This document shows positions 1 to 8,248 of a DNA stretch of 64,000 nt, in pieces. This stretch comes from Photobacterium obscurum. Lineage in GTDB: Bacteria; Pseudomonadota; Gammaproteobacteria; Enterobacterales; Vibrionaceae. Position 1 is the first letter of the stretch. Each line of letters opens with the position of its first letter. The DNA lies in assembly GCF_026191635.1 (NCBI RefSeq), contig NZ_JAKRRW010000006.1, positions 186,001-250,000 of the forward strand, read 5' to 3'. The notes under the pieces were generated by a model, which saw nothing but the letters and a program-made list of their open reading frames with translations, was not told where the DNA came from and searched no databases. Both the position numbers and the translations under genes were made by a program.

Positions 1-1
1 G

Positions 2-346
2 CAATCTGGTAGCGTAGTTGTTGATGTCAGTATCGATCAGGGGGGATGTATCGAGACTTCACATCCAACCTCGCATTCCGATCCCGTTTATCAGAAGCAG
101 GGCGTGACTCATTACTGTGTGACCAATATGCCCGGCGCCTATCCGAGAACTTCTACGATTGCCCTGACAAGCGCCACTTTGGGATATGTAACCCGTCTGG
201 CATCGGGGGGATTATCAGTGTTAAGAGAAGATCCTGACTTTGCGAAGGGATTGAATACTTACCGTGGCTACCTGACTTACCGCCCAGTGGCGGAGAGTTT
301 GCAGATGTTGTCAAGGTTCAGGGCATTTTCGGAATTAGCTGATTAG
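2..346 (+). CDS. ald: Alanine dehydrogenase, C-terminal part (gene cut by window start)
   Basis: Only the last 114 residues are present; the frame is open from base 2, so the gene begins outside the window. The text shows the C-terminal landmarks of NAD-dependent alanine dehydrogenase: [18 protein letters not shown] just after the nucleotide-binding domain, then [10 protein letters not shown] and the ending [20 protein letters not shown]. The enzyme interconverts L-alanine with pyruvate and ammonium in the cytoplasm. A long stem-loop follows the stop codon and may be its terminator. The identification is firm at family level because the conserved blocks are in the right order and the stop is at the usual place. 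Confidence 0.92.
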   Translation, partial: QSGSVVVDVSIDQGGCIETSHPTSHSDPVYQKQGVTHYCVTNMPGAYPRTSTIALTSATLGYVTRLASGGLSVLREDPDFAKGLNTYRGYLTYRPVAESLQMLSRFRAFSELAD

Positions 347-355
347 TGCTTCGAT

Positions 356-395
356 ATGCCGGATAACGCAATATCAAAACTGCATTGTCCGGCAT
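356..395. terminator. Stem-loop after ald
   Basis: Arms at 356-370 and 381-395 pair over 15 positions with one mismatch and one G-U, with a 10-base loop. There is only a weak T-rich tail on the plus strand (ttgctttta), so it is a probable but not textbook terminator for ald. Confidence 0.5.
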
Positions 396-432
396 GAAGT
401 GTTGCTTTTAGCTCAGGATAAATACAATTAAA

Positions 433-472
433 TTGAAACCTCATTTATCCTAATCGGGGAGCGTGAGGTTTC
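433..472 (-). terminator. Possible terminator of the volA-fadL operon
   Basis: GAAACCTCA (435-443) pairs perfectly with TGAGGTTTC (464-472) across a 20-base loop. Read on the minus strand, it lies just after the fadL stop codon and is followed by an AT-rich stretch (aatttaattgtattt). Confidence 0.45.
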
Positions 473-482
473 GTCTTTCCCG

Positions 483-1673
483 TCAAAAGCTGTAGTTTAC
501 TTGCAGGCCACCCAACCATGCGCTGTTGTTGGTTAAAGCGGCGATGTTGCTGGTACCGATAATCGTCATTGATTCGTCGATTTTCGTCTCTTCTCCGACC
601 AAATATCCTAGTGCCAGATCAACGCTGAAATCTTTAGTGAAGTAATGTGTTGCCCCTACGGTAAACCAGTGCCGGTCTGAATCGGGGATCGAGAGCGAGT
701 TAATCTCATCGACCGGGGACAGGTCATACATATATCCGGCTCTCAGCTCCGTATTTTCCGGTGCGTAATAGGTCATACCCACAGATAGATGTCCGGCATC
801 CTTCCACTGGTATTCTTTGATCGGATCGTCAAAAGACGGTGATGAGAGTGAATCGAACTCTGACCAGGTAATGTACTGCAGGCTATAATGCACGGCAAAA
901 CGGTTATGGAGTTTGTGATAGCCTGAGAACTCAATGATATCTGGCAAGGGAACGTCCAAATCCGTTGCCTGGCCTGTTAACTGGTTAACCGTTCCGGATG
1001 CTTCAAGTGATGGAGCATAACGATAGGACAGACCGAATCGGTTATCCTCATTAATGATATAGGCCATACCGACATTGAAGCCGACAGTTGTTCCGTCAGC
1101 ATCGATATCCAGCAAGTTAGGCCTGGATATTTCGCCTTTACCGTAAATGATGTCGATACCCAGCCCCAGTGACAGGGCATCAGTGGCCTCATAGGCAGCC
1201 GATAAGCCAAAGTTGACACTGGTCAGGCTGGTCGTTCCGCCAAATTCCGGGGCATCAAAGTTCTGCTCAAACTCGACATCCGTTCCGAAGTTGGAGTGAA
1301 TTGTTGTTCCGAGTGTCCAGCGGGAATTTTCAATCGGATGCACGTAATGAAAATTCGGGACTATGGTCAGGTTGTCGAGCTCTGTATCGCCTAGCGGTTG
1401 AGTTGTGGATGACGACGACGTATAGAGGGTGTCGGTTAACTCAACCTGACTGTCGATGCCGATGACGCCGACGGATATAGTTGGGCTGTCGAGTAGGCTC
1501 ATCGCAGCTGCATTTTTAGCTATCACTGCTGCGTTATCGGCGATAATGGCATCCCCAGAGAAAGCCCGGCCTAATCCTGCAACTGATTGGGAATTTAGCT
1601 GAAAGCCCGCGGACTGTGCCTGAAATGCGCTGAGGCAAGCCATCGCTAATAAAGAGACTGTAAACTTTTTCAT
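483..1673 (-). CDS. fadL: FadL-family outer-membrane long-chain fatty acid transporter
   Basis: A 396-residue outer-membrane beta-barrel of the FadL/OmpP1/TodX family, which passes long-chain fatty acids across the outer membrane. A signal peptide (about residues 1-21) precedes the family's N-terminal hatch motif, AGFQLNSQSVAGLGRAFSGD with NAAAM a little later. The protein ends in an aromatic residue (NYSF), as barrel proteins do. The ATG overlaps the stop codon of the upstream lipase gene by four bases (ATGA), so the two are translationally coupled. This order, lipase then fadL, matches the known volA-fadL operon of Vibrio, where the lipase frees fatty acids from lysophosphatidylcholine and FadL imports them. 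Several FadL paralogues occur in vibrios, so the symbol denotes family. Confidence 0.88.
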   Translation of the reverse strand: MKKFTVSLLAMACLSAFQAQSAGFQLNSQSVAGLGRAFSGDAIIADNAAVIAKNAAAMSLLDSPTISVGVIGIDSQVELTDTLYTSSSSTTQPLGDTELDNLTIVPNFHYVHPIENSRWTLGTTIHSNFGTDVEFEQNFDAPEFGGTTSLTSVNFGLSAAYEATDALSLGLGIDIIYGKGEISRPNLLDIDADGTTVGFNVGMAYIINEDNRFGLSYRYAPSLEASGTVNQLTGQATDLDVPLPDIIEFSGYHKLHNRFAVHYSLQYITWSEFDSLSSPSFDDPIKEYQWKDAGHLSVGMTYYAPENTELRAGYMYDLSPVDEINSLSIPDSDRHWFTVGATHYFTKDFSVDLALGYLVGEETKIDESMTIIGTSNIAALTNNSAWLGGLQVNYSF

Positions 1674-3928
1674 TGTGCAGCGTCCTCGGTAACAACTTCA
1701 GATTCAATATTTTGCATGTCTTCTTCATCGAATGTGATTGATAATCCCTGGCTTTCGATCATTTGGTGGATTGCTTCCTGCTGGGTATTGGTGGAGCTGT
1801 ATACATCCCCGAGGTTTTCCGTCGAAGGCATACCGGAGTCATCCATCGGGCCTTCATAAGGGAACAGGTAAGTCCCGTGCCCGCCGACGGTGGCCCGGAT
1901 CACGCCTCGCAGAGGGACTCCATTGTCTATCGTGTCTTCGCGGATATCTTCCAGTTGCAGGGCACGGATCAGCGGTTCGGTTCCGGTGAGGCTGTTTTTC
2001 TCTGTCGCGTTGGGGATAACGACATCTGGCATATACTCACCCACTTCGCAAGTCTCACCACAGTTACCTTTTGCTTCAATCAGCAACGTTGGTTGGGCGT
2101 TTATAACCTGGCGGGAGGTTTTACTGGCCGGATCGGCGCTGTCTATCGTGCGCTGAACGCCTTTTTTCAGCAGCGGCAATATGGCCTGGTAAATCTCATT
2201 TTCGAGCATTGTCACCGATGCCTGGTTATCGGGATTCTCGACAAATACCTGTAATGCCTGAATACAGTCCTGGTTTGAGACGCCTTCGTAGCACTGATTC
2301 GGGATGACGGTTTCGGCAATTGCTCGTTGAATATCCGGTGAGCTCTTCACCGCAGTTTCCATTTCTATGCCAAGAGTCAGAGACTCCAGAGTGAGATTGA
2401 CCAGGCCCTGTCCCGGGACAACATAGTTCGCTGTGTCCAGTGCCAATTCCTCTGTGTTTTGGGTCATTTCGGAGAACATCACAGAGACGATCCCTCCTAG
2501 AGAGTGCCCGACGAGGTGAACCTCTTGTTCCTCGATGAAATCATTTAAGGCATAGCGCAGGCTGATAAAGTCACTGATAGCCTGGTGCAGGTTTCCTCTT
2601 AAAGTCAGCGGGGAAGTAATATTGATGAAATAGGACTTGTCCTCTTTGGCACTGATTGGTTTACCTGTTTTATCGTGAATAATTCGTTCACCATGGTATG
2701 GCATGTCGATTGCCACAACGGCAAACTCACGCTTTAATCGTCGGTTTTTGACAAAGTCTTTCATCATCAGTGCGGCTGCACTTTTATCGGCGGTGACCCC
2801 GTGAATGAAAATAACGACAGGGAGTTCACCGTTTTGGAATTTTTCAAAACTTTGGCCTTCGTATTCTCCTTCCGGTAAATATAAGTCAACAGGAATATTC
2901 TCTGTGGTGAACTTTGGTGAAGTATGCTTTGGCGTCAGATGGGAACCGTCTTCATTGGTCATCCAACGATACATGTCCGGGCAATTTGCAACAGGATCAT
3001 ATTCATCCAATAAACAATTTTCTGAATCTTCTTTACTAAATGGCAAGTAATAATTGGACTCCAGTGAACCCCGATATAATTCGTATTTTACAAAAAGATC
3101 ACCGATACCAGATTGATAATCACTGTTACCTTCTTCTCTCAAAGCAGTAACAGAGTAAGGTGATAGATCATCAAACGTTAATTTTGATTCAGAATTGTTT
3201 TCGACAATAGAATCAAGAATGGCGTAGCTATCCTGAGTCGTAAAGGTTGAGGCATATACTACGGTATCTGTATTACCCTCAATATCTGAAAAAGCAGTTA
3301 ATGCGTTATCAATAGAATCTTTAACACGAAGCTCATTCTCATTAAGTGAGGAGGGCTCTGCTGACAGTAAATTCTTAAATTCAGAAGATGATTGCAGCGG
3401 TTCACCGAATTGTGTCTTTACCCCGGATGTTACAATAATATGATAAGTTTCTGAGCTCTCTAAAGCATTATTACATTCTATATAGATATTCGAGCCGTCA
3501 TTACTTTTTTGTGTGGCAATAACTTCTGAAGTCTCAGAATTAATGATTAGAACGTTATTTTCTAAAGAGGCCTCATCGAGAGGATATTTTTGTCCTGAAT
3601 TAATACTTTTAAGAGGAACTTCGATCGGTTCTACACACAGCCCCCATCCGTCAATGCCTGCGAAGCTGGTTTCGTAATTCTGGTAATAGGATACATCCCC
3701 ACTTTTTGTCGAGAAAAAGGCGGGTTCATCAGGAAGCGAAATGGTTCCATCTTCATCATAGCCGTAGCCATCGTTAGGCATCGGTAATGATTGAACAGAG
3801 AAAGGGACTTCGACAGTCACCTGTTCTGCAGTTTCTTCATCAGATTGACAACCTGATAACAGTAATACAGCCATGGAATACGCAAGGTATTTGAGTGGGA
3901 ATGGCTTATGATTACGTTCTATCTTCAT
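1670..3928 (-). CDS. volA: VolA-like surface lipoprotein lysophospholipase
   Basis: A 752-residue lipoprotein lipase. The N-terminus is a lipoprotein signal peptide ending in the lipobox LLSGC (Cys27), so it is lipid-anchored. The C-terminal half carries an alpha/beta-hydrolase domain: an HGVTADKS oxyanion-hole region, then the nucleophile elbow GHSLGG with Ser476. Length and layout match the Pla-1/cef extracellular lipase family, whose best-known member is Vibrio VolA, a surface-exposed lysophospholipase that releases fatty acids from lysophosphatidylcholine. The coupled fadL downstream supports that job. Codon use becomes more AT-rich in the N-terminal third (about 3000-3900) than in the catalytic part. 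The promoter must lie in the 381-base gap shared with the divergent ToxR-like pair. Confidence 0.87.
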   Translation of the reverse strand: MKIERNHKPFPLKYLAYSMAVLLLSGCQSDEETAEQVTVEVPFSVQSLPMPNDGYGYDEDGTISLPDEPAFFSTKSGDVSYYQNYETSFAGIDGWGLCVEPIEVPLKSINSGQKYPLDEASLENNVLIINSETSEVIATQKSNDGSNIYIECNNALESSETYHIIVTSGVKTQFGEPLQSSSEFKNLLSAEPSSLNENELRVKDSIDNALTAFSDIEGNTDTVVYASTFTTQDSYAILDSIVENNSESKLTFDDLSPYSVTALREEGNSDYQSGIGDLFVKYELYRGSLESNYYLPFSKEDSENCLLDEYDPVANCPDMYRWMTNEDGSHLTPKHTSPKFTTENIPVDLYLPEGEYEGQSFEKFQNGELPVVIFIHGVTADKSAAALMMKDFVKNRRLKREFAVVAIDMPYHGERIIHDKTGKPISAKEDKSYFINITSPLTLRGNLHQAISDFISLRYALNDFIEEQEVHLVGHSLGGIVSVMFSEMTQNTEELALDTANYVVPGQGLVNLTLESLTLGIEMETAVKSSPDIQRAIAETVIPNQCYEGVSNQDCIQALQVFVENPDNQASVTMLENEIYQAILPLLKKGVQRTIDSADPASKTSRQVINAQPTLLIEAKGNCGETCEVGEYMPDVVIPNATEKNSLTGTEPLIRALQLEDIREDTIDNGVPLRGVIRATVGGHGTYLFPYEGPMDDSGMPSTENLGDVYSSTNTQQEAIHQMIESQGLSITFDEEDMQNIESEVVTEDAAQ

Positions 3929-4309
3929 GGTGTTGCAAGCTCCTTATCATATTGAGGCTGTTTATAGTGTTATCGCCTCATCGTGTTATTGGCTGTTAGC
4001 CGCTTGCTGTTATAAATCTTTTCAATCAGTTGCTTAAATAATTCAACCTAATTCATATTCAGTTAGCTTGGTTGATGTTTTTTTAGGTTTTAAGTGTTTG
4101 ATTTTTAGAACGTTTGTGGGTGGTGTCTGCTTAGTGAACTGGCACTGTGACTAAGATGGTAAGGAATGTGATGCTATTCAACATTTAATGAAAAATAATG
4201 GTAGGCATCGGGTTCAGTAACAATCGAGGTTGGCTGGGGATAAAGCAATAGGATAAAGTGCTACGAATAATAATGACGATGCAAATGAAGACTTGCGGTG
4301 GGGATATTT
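3929..4309. other. Divergent intergenic region between volA and the ToxR-like gene
   Basis: AT-rich gap of 381 bases holding the promoters of both volA (leftward) and the regulator pair (rightward). No clear tRNA, IS or small gene was seen. It is the natural place to look for binding by the ToxR-like regulator. Confidence 0.6.
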
Positions 4310-4942
4310 ATGAATGAGCAGTTTCTCATTAATAATAATTATGTTGTCAATTTCAGTGAGCAAGTTGTTCAAAGTCAGTCGACTGGTTTAAGTACGGTAT
4401 TGGGAAGTAATGAAATTGCGCTGTTGCGTTATTTTTTTGATCATCCTGGAATCACACTCTCGCGTCATGAGCTGCTAGATAAGATATGGACATCGAAAGG
4501 TATGGTTGTCGAAGATAGCAGTTTAATGAATTCAGTATCAATATGCCGGAAAGCATTTGAAGATAAAAAAGGTGATGTAATACGGACCGAAAGAGGTGTT
4601 GGTTATCGTTTTGTGGCGCAGGTTAAAACCATAAAAGCTACGAATGAATCAATGTTAGAACGTAAGTATAGCTTTATATATCAATGGCTGCCTTATGTTT
4701 TTATTGCCGCTGTTTTTGCAGTAATCAGCTTTTTCAGCCTGCGTTATGAACCAATAAATGATGCGAGTGAATTTTTGGTGGGTTCTTATAACAAGTGTAC
4801 GTTTACTCCGCCCGACACAAATGATCAAAGAGTGTATGTAAACGCCTCTGTCTATCAGGTGGAGGACGGGAGAATATTAATCACAGAACAAGGTCAGTCC
4901 TTGAGTTATCCGGCCACCTTAAAGGAGGTAGTCTGTGAATAA
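4310..4942 (+). CDS. ToxR/VtrA-like membrane-bound winged-helix transcription regulator
   Basis: A 210-residue one-pass membrane regulator. Residues about 20-105 form an OmpR/ToxR-type winged helix (LLRYFFDHPGITLSRHELLD, then the ending TERGVGYRFVAQV). One transmembrane helix lies at about 127-145. A short periplasmic tail of about 65 residues carries two cysteines (Cys163 and Cys209) that could form a disulfide. There is no receiver domain. I start at ATG 4310 because GGTGGGG sits at the right distance; a GTG at 4298 is the in-frame alternative. The stop overlaps the next gene by 8 bases, whose own ribosome site lies inside this gene. This matches co-component systems such as ToxR/ToxS, TcpP/TcpH and VtrA/VtrC. 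It is divergent from volA, which may be its target (inference). Confidence 0.85.
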   Translation: MNEQFLINNNYVVNFSEQVVQSQSTGLSTVLGSNEIALLRYFFDHPGITLSRHELLDKIWTSKGMVVEDSSLMNSVSICRKAFEDKKGDVIRTERGVGYRFVAQVKTIKATNESMLERKYSFIYQWLPYVFIAAVFAVISFFSLRYEPINDASEFLVGSYNKCTFTPPDTNDQRVYVNASVYQVEDGRILITEQGQSLSYPATLKEVVCE

Positions 4943-5432
4943 ACTTACCAAAGCTGTTATGGCTATTTTAATCGGTTCCGCAATTGGTGTTTTTGGCCAT
5001 GGCATAATTCCCCAGTCCTTTTCCGAACAGTTATATAGCAATACCTCTGTCTATATGCCGGTTGCAAAAGACAAAGGCTTCCTTATGGATTTGAATTTAG
5101 GTGTGGAGCTACGAGAAGACAGCGGTTTTTATATGTATGTTGCCTATCCTAAGCGGCAACTTGGTGTTTCAACATCCGGGTCTTATGAGTTCAGCGGTGG
5201 CAAGTTATCTTTGTACAGTGAAAAGCATGATCGAATTATGCCTGAGGGAAACGTGACCTTGTTTGATCACTTTTTTACCAATGGGGAGACCTTTGCAAAG
5301 AAAAACATGGAAATGCTGTCATTAAAAGATGGTGTGATTCTGTTTCTTGATCGGTCTGCACTTTACCTTGTTCATGACGAGGCTCATTTAGTTAATCACC
5401 AACAAGGTAGTTTGGGTATAAAGGTGGAATGA
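4935..5432 (+). CDS. ToxS/VtrC-like periplasmic partner of the upstream regulator
   Basis: A 165-residue protein with an N-terminal membrane anchor (about residues 7-25) and a periplasmic domain of about 135 residues rich in predicted beta-strands. No named family is recognised from sequence alone. The start is GTG 4935, preceded by a perfect AAAGGAGG at 4921-4928 inside the upstream gene, with 8 bases of gene overlap. Size, topology and tight coupling are those of ToxS, TcpH and VtrC, which bind and stabilise the periplasmic part of their regulator. In VtrA/VtrC the pair forms a lipocalin-like barrel that binds bile salts. The upstream regulator's short tail could likewise be completed by this protein. 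Role is inferred from layout, not from residue identity. Confidence 0.72.
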   Translation: MNKLTKAVMAILIGSAIGVFGHGIIPQSFSEQLYSNTSVYMPVAKDKGFLMDLNLGVELREDSGFYMYVAYPKRQLGVSTSGSYEFSGGKLSLYSEKHDRIMPEGNVTLFDHFFTNGETFAKKNMEMLSLKDGVILFLDRSALYLVHDEAHLVNHQQGSLGIKVE

Positions 5433-5757
5433 TTTAAACGGTCGCTCAATGATACACCCAAGGGTAATAACCACCTGTTATGAATTCATAGCAGGTGCTT
5501 TTATATTGGAATATTAATTTACTATAACTATGAATGGTGATCACAAAGAATCGAAATAATAGAGGTTAATCACACCCTTTTCTCATGGTTACAAAAATAT
5601 AGTTAATGCGTAAATATTACTATATCACCTAGATACCCAATTCCAGATAATATTGACCATATTAACTAATAACGTTAATAAGCATAAAAATTCAAATTAA
5701 ATATTACGGATTTAAGTTTTCAATTTGTCTATTAGGAAACGCAATCAAGGTGGTTCT
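5433..5757. other. Leader of the first GH92 gene
   Basis: After the terminator of the upstream pair this AT-rich stretch holds no ORF with a ribosome site. It presumably contains the promoter of the GH92 gene. A loose inverted repeat, ATTAAC...GTTAAT, occurs at about 5660-5680, without other support. Confidence 0.4.
5472..5503 (+). terminator. Rho-independent terminator after the regulator pair
   Basis: CACCTGTTATG pairs with CATAGCAGGTG (11 positions, one G-U) around an AATT loop and is followed by cttttatatt on the plus strand, 40 bases after the stop codon. Confidence 0.7.
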
Positions 5758-8067
5758 ATGTTTCATAAAAAGTTTATCCCGATGGCAATAGCCATTGCCT
5801 TGGGTGTAGCAGGGTGTAACTCGGACAGTAATAGCCATACCGATACGGGTGATAAAGAGGGCGGCATTGTTGTCGATATGAATATCCTCAAGTATGTCGA
5901 CCCCTTTATCGGTACTGCCGGCTCTGGGCATACTTTCCCTGGAGCCGTTGTGCCTCAAGGTATGGTGCAGTTAAGCCCAGATACCACCTTGGATGGTTGG
6001 CATTCTGCCAGTGGCTACCATGATGCCAGTGACTATGAGAAAGGCGACATTATTGATAACGATATTACTTTGTACGGTTTCAGCCATACTCATTTAAGTG
6101 GTACTGGAGTGACCGACTTGGGTGATATTCTAATCTTGCCTTATATCAATGATGAAAATGCCGAGCAGAATACCTTTGATAAAAAATCAGAGCAGGCATC
6201 TGCCGGTTATTACAAAGTTGTATTGAATGATTCTAATATTAAAGCAGAATTAACCGCATCAACGCGAGTTGGCTACCATAAATATACTTTCCCTAAAGGC
6301 AGTGATAGAAAAATAAAGCTGGATATTGGCCATACATTAAAAGCCAATGGCGGCGAAAGTCTTTTAAATAAAATTGAAGTGGTCGATGACTACACAATTC
6401 GCGGACGTCGTGTTAGTGGCTCATGGGTTAAAGACCACAATATTTTCTTCTACGCGAAGTTCTCGGCGCCGATTGCCAATGCTTTCATGCTTAACCAGGA
6501 CGGAGCAGAACGCTCGCTGCCTCATGGTGCAGTCCGTTCTGATACTGATATTGCGGCTTACTTAGATTTTGGTGCAGAAAGCAGTGAGCCAATTGAGATC
6601 CGTGTGGGGATCTCACCGGTTGATTGGAAAGGTGCCGAAAAGAACCTAGAAGCCGAGGTCCCCGAGTTTAACTTTACCAAGGTACAGTCAGATGCCGAGT
6701 ATGCGTGGGCAAAAGAGCTGTCGGTGATAGAACTTGATGGGGGATCGGAGGTAGAGAAAACAAACTTCTATACCGGGTTCTACCATAGCCAGATCGCCCC
6801 TATCGTATTCGAGGATGTCGATGGGCGTTACCGTGACTTGCTCGGCTTTATCCGGGAAGAAGACGGGTTAACCAACTACTCGATCTATTCCATGTGGGAT
6901 ACATTCCGTGCGGTTCATCCTCTGCAGACCATCATTTATCCGCAGCGTGCGGAAGATTTTGCTAATGATCTGATCCGCAAGCAACAAAATGCCGGCATCT
7001 TGCCGAAGTGGGAAGCCCATTCCAGCTATACCGGCACCATGATTGGCTACCCGGCAGTGGCAATTATTGCCGATGCGATTGTGAAGGGAATGGATGTTGA
7101 TCCGAACGACGCATTGCTGGCATCAACGGAAAGCTCTACCTATCATCCCGAAGACTTCCCGCAGATCCCTGACGAGATTTTGGCCTCGGTAATGCCGGGT
7201 CAGTACAGCTACTATGAGACATACCAGTACCTGCACGTACCTAACTGGAACTCGGTTTCGTACGCACTGGAAATGTCCTACTACGACTGGACTATCGCCC
7301 AGATAGCGAAGGCTGCAGGTGATACCAAGACTTATGAACACTACATGGATCGCAGTACCTGGTCACAAAATCACTGGGATCCGGAAGAGAAGTTCTTTGT
7401 ACCGGTAGATGAAACCGGCAAGAAGCTCGAAGAGTTCGATCCCTACAAAGTTGATCACTACTGGTTCACCGAGGGGAACGCGTGGCAGTGGCAGTGGACA
7501 CTGATGCAGGATCTCGAACGCCTGACTGAACTGATGGGTGGCACGGACGGGCTGAACCAGAAACTGGACGAGCTGTTTACTGCCGAACCGGGTGAGGGTG
7601 AGTTGCAGGATATGACGGGTTATATCGGTCAGTATGTTCACGGCAACGAGCCATCGCACCATGTGATTTACCTGTATAACCGCACCAACCAGCCATGGAA
7701 AGCACAGGAATACCTGGATCAGGTGTACAAGGACTTCTACCACAATGGTCCTGATGGCCTAATTGGTAACGAAGATGTAGGGCAGATGTCGGCTTGGTAC
7801 ATTATGAGCTCGATGGGCTTCTACCAGATCACTCCGGGAGACCCGACATATACCATTGGCCGTCCCGTGTTCGACGAAGTAACCGTTCACCTGCCCGATG
7901 GCGAGTTCAAGGTGGTAGCTGAAAACAATGGCCCGAATAATCTGTATGTGAAAGAAGTAACGATTAACGGCAAGCCGCTTGATCAGTTCAACACTTTTGC
8001 TCACAACGAGATTTATGCCGGTGGCGAGCTGCGTTTTGTGATGACCGATCAGAAACCAGTGAACTAA
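5758..8067 (+). CDS. GH92 alpha-mannosidase lipoprotein 1
   Basis: A 769-residue secreted exo-alpha-mannosidase of glycoside hydrolase family 92, a calcium-dependent family acting on alpha-1,2- and other alpha-mannosides of N-glycans and yeast mannan. The lipobox GVAGC follows a short signal peptide, so it is lipid-anchored in the envelope. Family landmarks appear in order: YVDPFIGTAGSGHTFPGA, GFSHTHLSGTG, the block GNEPSHHVIYLYNRTNQPWK at about residue 629, and GNEDVGQMSAWYI at about 670, which includes the acidic catalytic region. I start at ATG 5758, preceded by AAGGTGG, rather than a TTG 33 bases earlier that would spoil the signal peptide. It is the first gene of the mannoside locus and a tandem paralogue of the next. 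Confidence 0.92.
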   Translation: MFHKKFIPMAIAIALGVAGCNSDSNSHTDTGDKEGGIVVDMNILKYVDPFIGTAGSGHTFPGAVVPQGMVQLSPDTTLDGWHSASGYHDASDYEKGDIIDNDITLYGFSHTHLSGTGVTDLGDILILPYINDENAEQNTFDKKSEQASAGYYKVVLNDSNIKAELTASTRVGYHKYTFPKGSDRKIKLDIGHTLKANGGESLLNKIEVVDDYTIRGRRVSGSWVKDHNIFFYAKFSAPIANAFMLNQDGAERSLPHGAVRSDTDIAAYLDFGAESSEPIEIRVGISPVDWKGAEKNLEAEVPEFNFTKVQSDAEYAWAKELSVIELDGGSEVEKTNFYTGFYHSQIAPIVFEDVDGRYRDLLGFIREEDGLTNYSIYSMWDTFRAVHPLQTIIYPQRAEDFANDLIRKQQNAGILPKWEAHSSYTGTMIGYPAVAIIADAIVKGMDVDPNDALLASTESSTYHPEDFPQIPDEILASVMPGQYSYYETYQYLHVPNWNSVSYALEMSYYDWTIAQIAKAAGDTKTYEHYMDRSTWSQNHWDPEEKFFVPVDETGKKLEEFDPYKVDHYWFTEGNAWQWQWTLMQDLERLTELMGGTDGLNQKLDELFTAEPGEGELQDMTGYIGQYVHGNEPSHHVIYLYNRTNQPWKAQEYLDQVYKDFYHNGPDGLIGNEDVGQMSAWYIMSSMGFYQITPGDPTYTIGRPVFDEVTVHLPDGEFKVVAENNGPNNLYVKEVTINGKPLDQFNTFAHNEIYAGGELRFVMTDQKPVN

Positions 8068-8080
8068 TAAGCTGAGCAAG

Positions 8081-8126
8081 AAGGTAAGGGAAGTTCTTTC
8101 TCTTACCTTCCTTATCCATTTTTAAT
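8081..8126 (+). terminator. Probable terminator between the two GH92 genes
   Basis: AAGGTAAG (8081-8088) pairs with CTTACCTT (8102-8109), 14 bases after the stop; a run of T follows at about 8119-8123. It suggests that the two GH92 genes can be transcribed separately. Confidence 0.5.
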
Positions 8127-8248
8127 CTGTGAGCTATTGGCTTACAGCGTTATATCAATCTCATTCAATTTACTTTTCTAGGTGCTGCTTTATCCAGTAC
8201 TCATAGCCGCGCCTGTATCTCAGCTTAATAAGTGTTCACGGAGGTAAC

